A stretch of 64,000 nucleotides of DNA, from assembly GCA_018398585.1 (NCBI GenBank), contig JAGTTD010000022.1, positions 4,119,501-4,183,500 of the forward strand, given 5' to 3'. The notes below the pieces were generated by a model. It had not been told where the DNA came from, did not search any database, and saw only the letters and a program-made list of their open reading frames with translations. The position numbers and the translations under genes were made by a program. This document shows, one piece after another, positions 1-10,504 of the stretch. Each line of letters opens with the position of its first letter. Within the stretch, counting starts at the first letter, position 1. The stretch comes from Simmondsia chinensis. Its lineage: Eukaryota > Streptophyta > Magnoliopsida > Caryophyllales > Simmondsiaceae.

Positions 1-1454
1 CAAACTACGCATATATGAAATTTTTTTAGCACTGTACTTGCTAAATTAAAAAGAAAGTTATTGTACTAGTACTAATGAATTTTTCTTATACCGAACTAGG
101 GAAAACCTAATTTTTTTAGCACCCCCACTTACCACCTTGCAAGTGAGGAAACATACGGTTGATTTTAATGTAAAAAAATAATTAATGAAACACCAAACTA
201 TGAATATGTGAATTTTTTCGGACTATACTTGTAAAAGAAAAAAGTATTGTCCTTATCAAAATAAATATTTTCGGCATTAAACGATATATAAACTAATTTT
301 TTAAAGCACTGTATGGTATTTAACACTTGCTTATATATTTGTATCCTCTATTTTAATTTATTGTATTTTCGCGTAAAAATATTAATGTGGAACATGATTT
401 TGATAATATATAAAATATTTTGTAAATATATTTTCAAAGTAAAGTGTTTTGATGGTGTGTTTGATGTGGTCCATATGTCGACACACAACCGTAATTTTTG
501 GAACTAGAGTTTCTGTAATATTATATACTATGTGTCCATACACAAGATTTAGATAGCGATTTTATAATGTATTGACACCGAGTATAATATAATAAAATAA
601 AATATGTAATTAATACCAGTTAAAACTAAGGTCCACATGGACTAGGGGGACGGCGGAAGATAGACAACTTGGGCCACAAATGTCATGCTACAATTTGGAA
701 AACAATTATATTTTCAAAACCAAAAAACAAATCTAAATCCGTGATTAAATTTAAATAATTAAATTTATATATTATAATTGATAAATTATATTATTAATAT
801 AAATAAACAATAGTCTTTATCTATACAATGATTCATATACAAACTAATGGAAAAAGTTAACCTTATTGTAAATTAAATTTACATACATATATATATATAT
901 AAGGGTTATTAGCGTTAGAATGTCTCTATATTTTATCTATTGTGTTAATTTTTTTATATATAAATATAGATATAAACTGGGAGTGGAGGTTTAAGAAAGG
1001 AAGAGGGGAATTAATAGCGTAAAAATTTAAGGAAAAGAGATTGGATGTTTTTTGAATGAAAAACTTCTAATTAATATATAGATATATAAAAAAAAATTAA
1101 TTAATTCAATATTAATTTGATAATTCGGAAATATTAATATATTAATTAAATAGCAATTCAATATGCATTAGAAAAGCAGCGGGGGCCCTAAATTTGAGGT
1201 GAGGAGAGGTGTGAAAGTGACTACCTAAATTAATTTTATTATTATTTAATTTTCAGAATTGATTTGTCCAATTTTAACTTTCGGCATCTCACCTCTCAAA
1301 CTTAATCTGCTTAGCAAAATTATGAATATGAAAGCATATCTAACTCCGGGTTCCAGTTTTTTGGGCATCGTTTTTTGTATCTCGAGCTTCCTCTTTAATT
1401 AAAAAAATAAAATAAAAGCATATCTAATCTACTGAAGAGAATATGTAGAAGGCT
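1..1454. other. AT-rich intergenic sequence, no gene seen
   Basis: Very AT-rich sequence with no convincing coding region; the short open frames have no recognisable domain. The only structure noticed is a diverged direct repeat of about 60 bp (1-64 against about 193-252). It may be the edge of an older repeat that continues to the left of the window. Confidence 0.5.
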
Positions 1455-1732
1455 CTAGAATCTTGAGAGGGCATGACCATCGTCTTTTTCCATAACCAGC
1501 AACAAAGTTGTAATACAAAAAAGACAATTCATACTGATGAGCCTCGAGTTAATCCGTATAGAAACAAGGAACAAAAAGACCAAAAAACAGATTACAAGAA
1601 AAAAACAAGCGAGAGAACAAGACGGGCAAAAGCCAACGAACATTAATATCTCAACCACGTCTAAAGAGGATTCGCAATGAACCAGGAATAGGACGGAACG
1701 AACAAAAGCCAACAAATAGGCAAGACCATCGT
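1455..1732 (-). repeat. Possible L1-type LINE 3'-end fragment
   Basis: The plus strand is rich in A, C and G with runs such as AACAAG and CAAAAAGACC, the same composition as the 3' untranslated ends of the L1-like insertions at 9066-9230, 27640-27900 and 47246-47880. Read on the minus strand it is the T/G-rich sequence typical of a plant L1 3' end. No poly(T) or target duplication was found, so this rests on composition only. Confidence 0.25.
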
Positions 1733-2069
1733 TATTATACTCCAGATTCCGATATTGGAATCTTATGATTCTACGATCTCATAATTGTCGATTGATCCCG
1801 ATCTTAAGTAGAATTTTTATTTTGTAGATTTTTTTTTTTGATAAGTAGATGATGAAGTCCTCAAATATTACAATGTCTTAGAAAAAAAAACCAAAAAACC
1901 AAATATAGGAAATCTTACGATTCTACAATCTTAGTTTTGTAGAATTATAGGATTTATTGAAATTAAATAAAACTAATGGATATGATTATAGTACAATTTT
2001 ACGATTTTACCAACCATACCTAGGGCGCATACAAATAAAATGTAAAAAAGTTAAAAAAAAAAGAGCATA
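1733..2069. mobile_element. Partial copy of a GATTCTACGATT-rich MITE-like element
   Basis: This stretch repeats short words such as GATTCTACGAT and ACGATTTTAC. It aligns over much of its length with 59502-59750, including a shared stretch ATACAAATAAAA..GATAAAATG or its equivalent and the ending GCATATAT. The full element at 59502-60137 has inverted ends (GGTTATTAAAATCC against GGATTTTAACAACC). The copy here lacks the second half and is cut off by the MULE MITE that starts at 2079. Confidence 0.5.
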
Positions 2070-2078
2070 TATTGTAAA

Positions 2079-2732
2079 GGGTAAATAACAGAAAACCTCC
2101 ATGACTTTTGCTTTAATAACAGAAAACCCCTTTCACAAATAAAATCACTTATTAAACCTCCCTTGCTTTTAAACATTTATCACTATACCTCCAAACAACT
2201 TTTTTTTTACTATTTTGCCCCTCAAAATAAAAGAGTTAAGTATATGATTTATTTTACGTAGGATTTTATGTTTTGAGAGAAAAAAGAATTTTTTTATATT
2301 TTTTAAAAAAAGGGATTTTTATATTTATAAAAATTATTATTTTAATTAATTATATAGTAGTGACATTATAATATCAATAAAAATATTATATTTTATCTTA
2401 TAATATTTTTTATGAAAATTTTAATAATATTTTTTATCTTCTAAACTTATAATATCATTACTATAATTAATTAAAATAATTATATTTTCTTAAATATAGA
2501 AAATTCACTTAATTGTATTGCGAAAAATATAATTTTTTTCTAATAATATAAAATCTTCTTCTGAAAATATAATTAAACATACCTCACTTTTGAGGGGCAG
2601 AATGGTCAAAAAAGTAGCATAAGTTTTAAGTGATAAATTTTTAAAAGTGAGAGAATTTTGTGAGTGCTTTTATTTGTGAGAAAAAATTTCTTTTTTAAAG
2701 CAAAAAACATAAAAATTTTCTGTAATTTACCC
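2079..2732. mobile_element. MULE-type MITE with long terminal inverted repeats
   Basis: The left end starts GGGTAAATAACAGAAAA and the right end finishes with the inverted match CTGTAATTTACCC. The inverted similarity runs inward about 170 bp from each side, including the word pair TTTTGCCCCTCAAAA and TTTTGAGGGGCAGAA. The 9-bp flanks TATTGTAAA (2070-2078) and TATTACAAA (2733-2741) match at 7 of 9 positions, the length expected for Mutator-like elements. It has no transposase gene, so it is non-autonomous. Confidence 0.75.
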
Positions 2733-2879
2733 TATTACAAATGAACTTACTTTCACAATCATTTGAGCATAGAATGTATATATATGTTACTTGATAATGT
2801 ATTATATTATTTGATTACATTTCTTATATGTACACCAGTAAGTTAATATCTTGTACATTAATTTTGTAAATTATGTAAC

Positions 2880-3480
2880 TAGGGCTGTAAATGAGCCGAA
2901 CCGATGGCTCGGCTCGTTAACTAAATGAGACCAGCTCGGCATCGGTATCATTTATCTGATCTAGCCGCATATCTATGCTCGGCTTAGATCGTTAACTAAA
3001 TGAGACCAGCTCGGTATGTGTATCATTTAAGCTTGATTCTTTGGCGAGCTGGTTCGTTGAGCTTTATAGGCTCATTTACAAATCAGCTCACTGGGCTCAT
3101 TTATCAAAAACGGAGCTCCGTCTTCTACCTTTTCTTTATTATTTCTCCTCTCTCCTTTAGTGAGATCAATGGTTAAGAGACTAGACCCTCAAAGACATTT
3201 AAAACTACCCAAACACATAATGAATGGTAGAGAAAGCGCCACAAAGCGCAATCTAGACAAGCGAGTCGATAAATGAGCCAGCTCATGAGCTCCTAAATGA
3301 GCGGGCTTGTGAGTCTTTCTATCCGATTCGGCCTTAGTTTGATTTGGCTTGTTTATTTAAATGAGCCACCCTCAAACGGGCAAAGCCGACTCTCAAGTCG
3401 GCTTAGACAAACCTAACCCGAGCACTTAATGAGCCGATTCAAACCAGCTTGCGAGCCAACTTGGCTCATTTGAAGCCCCG
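2880..3480. mobile_element. hAT-type MITE made of GAGCC-rich repeats
   Basis: A 601-bp element with ends TAGGGCTGTAAATGAGCC and, inverted, CGGGGCTTCAAATGAGCC. It is flanked by the perfect 8-bp duplication TATGTAAC (2872-2879 and 3481-3488), as hAT transposition produces. The interior repeats GAGCCNNCTC and AAATGAGC words in both directions. A related copy lies at 44700-45212. There is no coding sequence. Confidence 0.8.
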
Positions 3481-3488
3481 TATGTAAC

Positions 3489-3902
3489 TAATTTTAATAC
3501 GTAAAGTCTTATAATTCTCGAATAATTTTCCATTATGAAAGCCTTTAATAATTATACATAGAATTCTGATTGTAACAACCTTAGACAAGACCCTAAACAA
3601 GCAAGTGAATTTTTACAGCTCTTATTTGACATGAACAATTAATTGTAGGTTGTTGACGGTTAGCTATCAAAGATTGTTGTTTGCTGATATTGGTTGATAA
3701 ATGAAAAAATAGACATAACCGTTTGGTAAATTAGTTGTTGCAGTAAGTTTTCTAATATAAAATTATGTATAAGATACCGATAAATAAAATTATAGAGTTA
3801 ACATAATAATATAATTCAACTTCTTTTTTCTGACCAAAAAGAAAAAAAAAAGAAAAGAAAAAAAAAACTTCATTTTATCACCTTAACCTACCAATTTTTT
3901 AA
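3489..3902. other. Intergenic, no gene seen
   Basis: AT-rich sequence between two MITEs with an A/G-rich run near 3840-3865. No motif or open frame was recognised. Confidence 0.4.
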
Positions 3903-4528
3903 GGGTGATTTTTTAAAATAACACATTTTGATATTTTTATTTTTAAAATAACATGTAAAAATTTAAAATTAAGCAAAAAAACAAGCCCAGTCGGCATGCC
4001 CTTGCCACCTAAGCAAGAGCATTTTAGTCATTTTACTTTTTTCAAAATTAAAACAATAGAATTTTTTTTTACAGTTGGAACAACCTTTCACTAAAATGTT
4101 AAAATGAAAAAATTAAGGTTGCCTAAATTTTTAGTATTGTATTATATAGATACTATTATTTAATATGTCAAAATTTATCAGAATTTTAAAAATTTATTAT
4201 AAGAAAAATGTATATTTACTTTTATTATTGTTGTTATATATCTAAATTTATATGTTATATAAAAAATTTAGGCAACATTAATTTTTTTTTACATTTTGGT
4301 GAAATGTTGTTCTAACCGTAAAAAAAATTCAAAAAAAACTTTTCTATTTTTTAATTTTGAAAAAAAGTAAAATAATCAAAATGTCCTTACTTAGGTGGCA
4401 AAGGTATGCTGACTAGACGTATTATTTTGGTAATTTTTTATTTTCGCGTGTTATTTTGGTAAATCTAAATTTTTTCGTGTTATTTTGAGAATAAAAATGT
4501 CAAAACGTGCTATTTTGAAAAATTATCC
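3903..4528. mobile_element. Long inverted-repeat MITE (foldback or MULE-like)
   Basis: The two ends are inverted copies: the left starts GGGTGATTTTTTAAAATAAC and the right ends with GTTATTTTG..AAAAATTATCC. The arms run about 240 bp each and include the paired blocks TGCCACCTAAG and CTTAGGTGGCA, and TTGCCTAAATTT and AAATTTAGGCAA. The loop is about 120 bp of AT-rich sequence. No clear target duplication was found (ATTTTTTAA left, TATAAATTA right), so the family is uncertain. It has no coding capacity. Confidence 0.6.
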
Positions 4529-4653
4529 TATAAATTAGATATCATAATAAATTGACAAACTGTGTGAATACTAACAATTAAAATATTATTAATAATTAAA
4601 ATGAATCTAATTTTGATTAATCAATTTTAATACTTTTAAAATTATTTACAATC

Positions 4654-5034
4654 CGTCGATACCATCGTATTTTTTGATAAACAAATTTGTACTTTTAAAT
4701 ATTAGGCTCCAACTGCGTTGTATTTGTACTTGTTACGTTATTTATTTACCATTATTTACTATTACTTATTTGATATTTTATTTTATTACATATATTTAGC
4801 ATTATTAATGCTTGGGATAAAATGTATTTATATCTCATATTATTTATCAATTAATCATAATAATTTTAATACAAAATGACTTTGTATCATTTAAATTTTG
4901 CATTTCTTTTTAAAGTTGACGAAAAACGGGCCAACTCGAGCCCACCCGGCCCAGCCAGCACTGTAGTGGGCCCAGGCAAGGTCCGGCCCTGGAGCCCTCC
5001 AGGCCCGGCCCAGCCCGGCCCGTGGCCACCTCTA
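4654..5034 (+). mobile_element. hAT element 3'-end fragment
   Basis: It aligns with 13558-13964, the right end of the hAT remnant at 11797-13964: an AT-rich block starting TTTTTTGATAAACAAATTTG, then a GC-rich block of GGCCC/CCGGGCC words, then the terminus GTGGCCACCTCTA. The terminus matches the TAGAGGTNGCC-type ends of the hAT at 18898-21873. The transposase part is missing. Confidence 0.65.
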
Positions 5035-5153
5035 CGTATACTACTAAAATAAGTTAGCATTCACTGACTTTGTATTTTGTTAGAAAAGAAAGGAGTACTT
5101 TACTAGTTTAATATTTCAGATATTAAACTTTAAACTCTAACTGTTGCCTTAAA

Positions 5154-5432
5154 GTGTGGATTTCCCTCTCCTGGTTTCCACCCTCTTGAGGTCATTCGTC
5201 TCTGGCCAGAAAGTGTGGCTGTGTGTGTGTCTGCTTCGGATTCAACTGATGCCCTGTTAGGCCCTGGTCCATTCCTGTTTGGGTGATGTTGTCGTGTTTT
5301 TCTCTGGCGTCTGATTTTTCTCGTTTTGATCTAGATTATGTACCCATTGCTGTTTACGGAATGGTTTAGGTCTCGCGCCGCGGCGAGAGCCGATATGTAC
5401 TATGGCTTTGCCGATAATTATCAAAAAAAAAA
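5154..5432 (+). mobile_element. 5'-truncated L1-type LINE insertion with target duplication
   Basis: A 279-bp insertion ending in poly(A) (5423-5432) and flanked by the perfect 15-bp duplication AACTGTTGCCTTAAA (5139-5153 and 5433-5447). The body is the T/G-rich sequence typical of plant L1 3' regions, ending TTTGCCGATAATTATC before the A run. No coding remains. The duplication and A tail are the signature of target-primed reverse transcription. Confidence 0.8.
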
Positions 5433-5737
5433 AACTGTTGCCTTAAATAACTTTTTAAAAACTAACTTGTAAATGCTTATTTAGACACTAACTTATAGTT
5501 TTTACCAAAGATAAAGCTTAGTTGTTTGATATTGTTCAAAAGTACGATATGAAAATGCTGCTCCCAAACATAACCCAAGTCTCAAAATTTTTGGGCCTCT
5601 TCAATTATAAAGAATTTAATTTGGCTTAAACTAAATTTTTGTTTTATAATTTATTGAATTAATATTAGTATTATTTAAAAATTATTATATACATTTAGGG
5701 CCAAACCTAAGACTAAGGATGGGTCCCGAACTTGAGG

Positions 5738-7288
5738 TTTTATTGACTTTTTTACCCAATTGGCACCTTTTTAAAAAAAATTTACCAAAATGGAACCCTT
5801 TCAAAAATATTTACCAAAATGACTCCATTTACTGTCTCTTGTTCAACGTACACTATTTGTAATGGCGTACGTTGAGGGTTTTTTTTTTTAACCTTCCTCA
5901 ACGTACTCCATTTGAGACAGAGTACGTTGAGTTATTATATTTTTAAAAAGAGAGGCTGTTTTCGAGTACTCCAAAACCTTGCACAGGTGGGTGAAGGCTA
6001 GCACTCTCATTCCCAATAACCCCCAGAGCCTGATATCTCTTTACCAACCTATGCAAGGTCTGGGGTACTCGGAAACAGTCTCTCTTTAGGGTATCACCCC
6101 GAAAAAAGAAGGCTGCGTACATCCACTTAACGTACTTGACGTACTCTGTTTTAAACGGGTGGTAACGGTTATTGAATTTTAAACAAGTAGCACCCTTGAG
6201 TAATTTTTTTTTTAGTTTACTCGACGTACTCGATTTGAAATGAAGTACGTTGAGTAATTTTATTTTTTTCCGAAAGTACAGCTAATTTGTATTTTAAAAA
6301 TTATTACATTAAAACTATTTTATATAAATAATTTAAATTTCAATAATCTTTTAAATTTTTTAAGAAAGTATATTAACTTCATCATAACATTGTATGTGTC
6401 ATCTTTTTTATTATCACGTCATCTACCACATATTCTTTTTTGTCATCTTGTTATTTTTTCGAGTATTTGTCCTGATCACTTATAAATAGTTGATACCTTT
6501 CCTATCCTTTTCTAAATAATATTTTTCTTCTTTGTCGTTTTTGCAAAATATGTTGCCCTTACTGTGTATAATATTATTTTTGAAAACCTTTACCATCTGA
6601 AAAGTAATGCATAATTTTCATGTATATAATATTGGTTCAACAAAAACTTAATGAGTACCTAAATGATGAAATAACCTATATATATTATTGTTAGTATTCA
6701 CTATATTAAATATAGTAAATAGGAAGCAACGTACAGTCTCAATGCTCCAATAGCTCCTACCTATGCAGGGTCTAGAGAGGTGGATATACGCAGCTTTCTC
6801 TCTTCAGGGTGCTACCCTGAAGAGAGACTGTTTCCGAGTACCCCCTGACCTTGCATAAGTGGGTGAAGAGATATCAGACTCTGGGGATTATTGGGAATGA
6901 GAGTGTTAGCCTTCACCAATAGTGCTAGCCTTCATCAACCTATGCAGGGTCTTGGGGTACTCGAAAACAGCCTCTCTTTTTTAAAATATAATAATTTCAA
7001 TGCAATAAATTAGCTGTGCTTTCAGGGAAAAAATAAAATTACTCAACGTACTCCGTTTCAACTGGTTTACAAAAAAAAAAACTTACTCAACATCTCTCTG
7101 TTTCAAATGGAGTATGTTGAGTAAACAATAAAAAAAAAAAATTATTACTCAACGTACGTCATTACAGACAGCGTACGTTGAACAAGTTACAGTAAATGGT
7201 GTCATTTTGGTAAATATTTTTAAAAGGGTGCCATTTTGATAATTTTTAAAAAAAAATGTGCCAATTGGATTAAAAAATCGATTTTATC
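5738..7288. repeat. Large imperfect inverted repeat with embedded hairpin units
   Basis: The left arm from about 5738 and the right arm ending about 7288 are inverted copies over several hundred bases. Paired landmarks are CCCAATTGGCACC and GTGCCAATTGG, TTTACCAAAATG and its inverse, and blocks ending GAGAGGCTGTTTTCGAGTAC. Both arms carry a fragment of the SINE-tail sequence (CGGAAACAGTCTCTCT..GGCTGCGTACATCCAC on the left; inverted on the right). Short 35-bp hairpins with arms CTCAACGTACTC and GAGTACGTTGAG recur at 5897-5931 and, diverged, near 5842, 6220, 7086 and 7148. No target duplication was identified. Confidence 0.65.
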
Positions 7289-7751
7289 ATTTGGAAAATA
7301 TTAGGGCTGCTTATATTTTCATACGTTACTTTTTATTTTAGAAACTCTTGGATTGAAATAATTTTATCCAACCGTCGATGTATCTTTGACTGAATTTATA
7401 AGAATTTTAAAATATACTTATTAAAAGACAAAAGTTTGTGCATAACAAGAGAACTGAAACTGTTAACTAATCTCAGACTCCGTGAAAAAGAACGTACGTC
7501 GTCTCTCAATTCTTGACACCCCTTCCCATGATCAAACACCTCAATCAACCATAGTTTCTTTTGTCGATAATTAGTGGCATAGCCGTGATACAAAATAAGC
7601 AACTCATTAAATCAACCCCAGTTATCTCCATCCATCAATAGGTCTCCCTGATACATCGCGACGTTTGACACTCCTTTTTTCCACCGCCTACCATCCTAAC
7701 CCTAGTCCTTCTCTCTTCTTCTCCCCCATTGAATATCATGCTCACTTCCTC
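7289..7751. other. Intergenic, no gene seen
   Basis: No recognisable coding sequence. The minus-strand open frame at 7396-7602 has no known motif. A C/T-rich stretch lies at about 7670-7750, just before the TRIM element. Confidence 0.4.
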
Positions 7752-7823
7752 TGTCAAGGAATCATCCTTCCCAAAAGTTTAAGCTGATGGGTGAAGGTCC
7801 AGGATTGGTTTTATATTCTAACA
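7752..7823 (-). repeat. TRIM 3' LTR (72 bp)
   Basis: Direct terminal repeat of the TRIM, partner of 7973-8044. TG..CA ends are visible on the minus strand. Confidence 0.85.
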
Positions 7824-7972
7824 TGCCCCCTCACGCAAATGCCCGTTTGGGCTTGAAGCGTGGACAATGCACAGGCCCACCTCATACCTTGTTATTAATT
7901 ATTTTAATATTGAAAGTGGGGGCTGTTGAGATTCGAACTCCTGGCCTCTTGGTCATCAAGGCTCTGATACCA

Positions 7973-8044
7973 TGTCCAGGAACCATCTTTCCCAAAAGTT
8001 TAAGCTGATGGGTGAAGATCCAGGATTGATTTTATACTCTAACA
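7973..8044 (-). repeat. TRIM 5' LTR (72 bp)
   Basis: Direct terminal repeat next to the tRNA-Met primer site at 7960-7972. Confidence 0.85.
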
Positions 8045-8789
8045 TCCTCCCTTAACCCTAACACCCCCTTTGTCGGTCGTCCCATACCATTCTTTTTTCT
8101 CTCATCCCAAGGCCCCTTTCCTTCCCGTCACCAATACTAGATTTGGGCTCCTTTCTTTTTATACGGGTTTTTCTAACCTGTATCCAGAGGACATGGGTTA
8201 AAGATATTAAATACAACCACCGTTTAATAATTAATTCACCTTTACTAAGAGTATTAATGACTTGGATTTAAAATAACAACAAACAAAACAACATTTTCAA
8301 TGCTAATTATCACATAAATCCCTCACCTTTTTTTTTTTTGGAGAAAAAAAAAAAGGAATTGTATTCTAATATTATGTTTATATATCTGAAATTTTTTTTG
8401 TTATATGATTTTTAACAAATTACATGTTTCTTGAATGAGATAAATAAGGATATGTACTATAAAATATATTTTACGCTGATAATATAAAAAATGCGTTTTT
8501 ACCACGTTAGGGGTAAAGAAGGGAGGGCAATTTTTAAAGAAATTTTGGACAATTTTGTCTTTATTTTAACTACAACTCTCTTTATTCTTATCCTTTTATC
8601 CAATTGTGAAACAATGATAACTCACTTATCCCTGTTTATCCTTACCTTTTTTAATTTGACATATCCAAATGACGATATAATATTACCTTATCTTTTCCCT
8701 CTTTACCTGATTGCCAAACAAGACAGGTATAGGTTAGAAAAATGCATTGTATATAAAGGCAGTTTAACATCATAAGTTGCATCATTTCT
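8045..8789. other. Intergenic, no gene seen
   Basis: AT-rich sequence with poly(T)/poly(A) runs near 8330-8355. The plus-strand open frame at 8491-8775 is hydrophobic but matches no family I recognise. Confidence 0.4.
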
Positions 8790-8947
8790 ACAACAACAAC
8801 AACAAACCCAGGGGCTCCCGCATAAGCAGGGTCTGGGGGGTAGATGTACGCAGCCTTCCCCCTTCAACCTGAAGAGAGGTTGTTTCCGAGGACCCCCAAT
8901 CTGAGAAGCTGGTCCGTAGCAATGAGCAAAAGACCTGGTAGCAGGAG
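8790..8947 (-). mobile_element. SINE with RTE/Angio-type 3' tail, perfect target duplication
   Basis: A 158-bp insertion flanked by the perfect 16-bp duplication AAGTTGCATCATTTCT (8774-8789 and 8948-8963). On the minus strand the body reads through GGAAGGCTGCGTACATC, CAGACCCTGCTTATGCGGG and ends in (TTG)n. This is the 3' tail found on the 5S-headed SINEs at 17557, 46550, 49360 and 58240, but here the head (about 8898-8947) is not 5S-like. It could be a truncated copy or a sister family. Confidence 0.8.
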
Positions 8948-9065
8948 AAGTTGCATCATTTCTCTATTTTCATATTTTTCTTTTAGTTTGTATGGATGAG
9001 TTTAACGTACATTTCCTATATTTTCAAATTTTATTTATAAAATGCAGTTTACTGAAACATAATGT

Positions 9066-9230
9066 CCTTTTTTTCCCTGATAATTGGCAATAGAGTGGTG
9101 GAACAAAGTAGGCAACTCGACCAAGTAAGCCCTGAGTCAACCCAAAAAAGAACGGGAACCAAAACACCAAAACCAAACAAACAGAAAAACAAACAAGAAC
9201 AGGCAAAAACACAAGTCTCAAACACTATTA
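9066..9230 (-). mobile_element. L1-type LINE 3'-end fragment
   Basis: On the plus strand a T run (about 9067-9073) is followed by CTGATAATTGGCAATAGAGTG and then an A/C-rich stretch. Reversed, this is the T/G-rich 3' UTR, a near-terminal ATTATC word and a poly(A) tail seen in the other L1 insertions here (5423, 23788, 47246). No target duplication was found. The overlapping open frames on both strands are artefacts. Confidence 0.45.
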
Positions 9231-10142
9231 GGCAACTAACACTTCTAATACAAGTTTAACAGAATCTTAATAGAAAATACAAGAGTAAGTACAGCCAAAC
9301 AAAATAAATTAACAGAAAAATAGAGCATAATAGCAATTTCAGACGATTCTATGTACTCCCCCAAATTAAACCCAGAGAAATTATTAACCGTGTTAAAGAT
9401 TTTACATATGAGTTTACTAAAATCTCATATATATACGAGTTGTATGAGAGAATAGATCAATATATAAGTTTAGTAGGTTACTCCACATAATATCGATTTG
9501 ATGCAGCCGCGCCTTAGCCTTTGGCGGGTTGTAGAGCGAATGAGTCTTGGCGGGATGGCTAGCTCGGCGAGATGACCATCTTGGCATGGTAGGGTTGAAC
9601 AAGCTTGAAGAAATTGACATTAATTAGGAAACTTAGTTTAGGTTAGTTGATTTTTACTATTTATCTTTGTATTTTTTAGTCTTTTATTTTAGGATGATCA
9701 CCCAGATTGCTAGATAAGCACACGAATAGCTAATCTCCACCATTAATCTTTAGATAGGGATTTAATTTAAACTTTATATTAGTTTAAGTCTAGCTAGGAA
9801 AGCTCCTCTATTTAAAGAGATATTTGGTTAAAGTTTTATTTAGCATTTAATTTCTTAGATTTTTCAATATTTTTATGTGTTCTTTCTAATTCTCGGATTC
9901 TGAGAATTATGAATAAAATTTTCCCCTTTGTTTTTACTTGTTTTAGCAATAGAAATTAAAAGAAAGGTTGTAAACCGTCCTGTTTTCGTAAATTTTCTTA
10001 TCTGCGCTGAAATTCGACAAACCAAATTTTTTTTTTTTTTTCCCCCTTGATCAACCAATTTAGTATGGTTATGGGTGGGATAAAAATCAACATTATCCCT
10101 AACTACAATATGTATTTTCTTAAGCCTCTTGTGTATTTCACT
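9231..10142. other. Intergenic upstream of INT copy 1, no gene seen
   Basis: AT-rich; contains poly(T) and poly(C) runs near 10028-10046. I see no coding sequence or repeat boundary. Confidence 0.4.
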
Positions 10143-10504
10143 TTTTTTTCGATAATTAGTGACAAAATTTGCAGTTCAAAGGAAGCGTACCCGTAAGAGT
10201 AAGGTCTAAGCATACACACAGAAAAATATTCAGCAAAAATACCAATATAAGAATATCAATAACAACAATATGTATTCTCTTAAACCTCTTGTGTATGTCA
10301 CTTTTTCCTAGCTGGCCAACAACTAATTTCCCAGCCAAAAATAACATTTTACTTTCTTTTCCTTAACTATTTTGCTCATGCCAACCTAATTGTCTTTGAC
10401 CATTTTTTAGTTATTGTTCTCCTCTCTTAAGATAAAAGTTTCCTGGTGTCACATATTCAAGGAAAGAAACTTTCTCGTTTGATTTACAAGAACGTATAGC
10501 GATA
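10143..10504 (+). promoter_or_regulatory. Conserved upstream block of INT copy 1
   Basis: The stretch before the start codon aligns with the regions before copies 2 (15180-15456) and 3 (49775-50159). Shared words include CCTCTTGTGTAT, CAACAACTAATTT, CCAAAAATAACA, TTTCTTTTCCTTAACT, CATGCCAACC and GATTTACAAGAACGTA. A TTTGACC word (W-box core TTGAC) is also present. This could be selected promoter and 5' UTR sequence, or just duplicate ancestry. Confidence 0.55.

Larger units (their letters stand above)
7752..8044 (-). mobile_element. TRIM (terminal-repeat retrotransposon in miniature)
   Basis: A 293-bp element with two 72-bp direct terminal repeats (7752-7823 and 7973-8044) that differ at only a few positions. 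On the minus strand each repeat begins TGTTAGA and ends TTGACA or TGGACA. A primer site TGGTATCAGAGCC directly follows the first repeat (plus-strand 7960-7972), complementary to initiator tRNA-Met. A purine tract GAGGGGGCA precedes the second repeat. The whole is flanked by the 5-bp duplication TCCTC (7747-7751 and 8045-8049). It has no coding capacity and would need proteins from another LTR element. The 73-residue open frame across it is accidental. Confidence 0.88.

Noticed and set aside
7787..8008. 73-residue open frame as a small gene
   Set aside because: Entirely within the TRIM element and antisense to it, covering the LTR and primer site.
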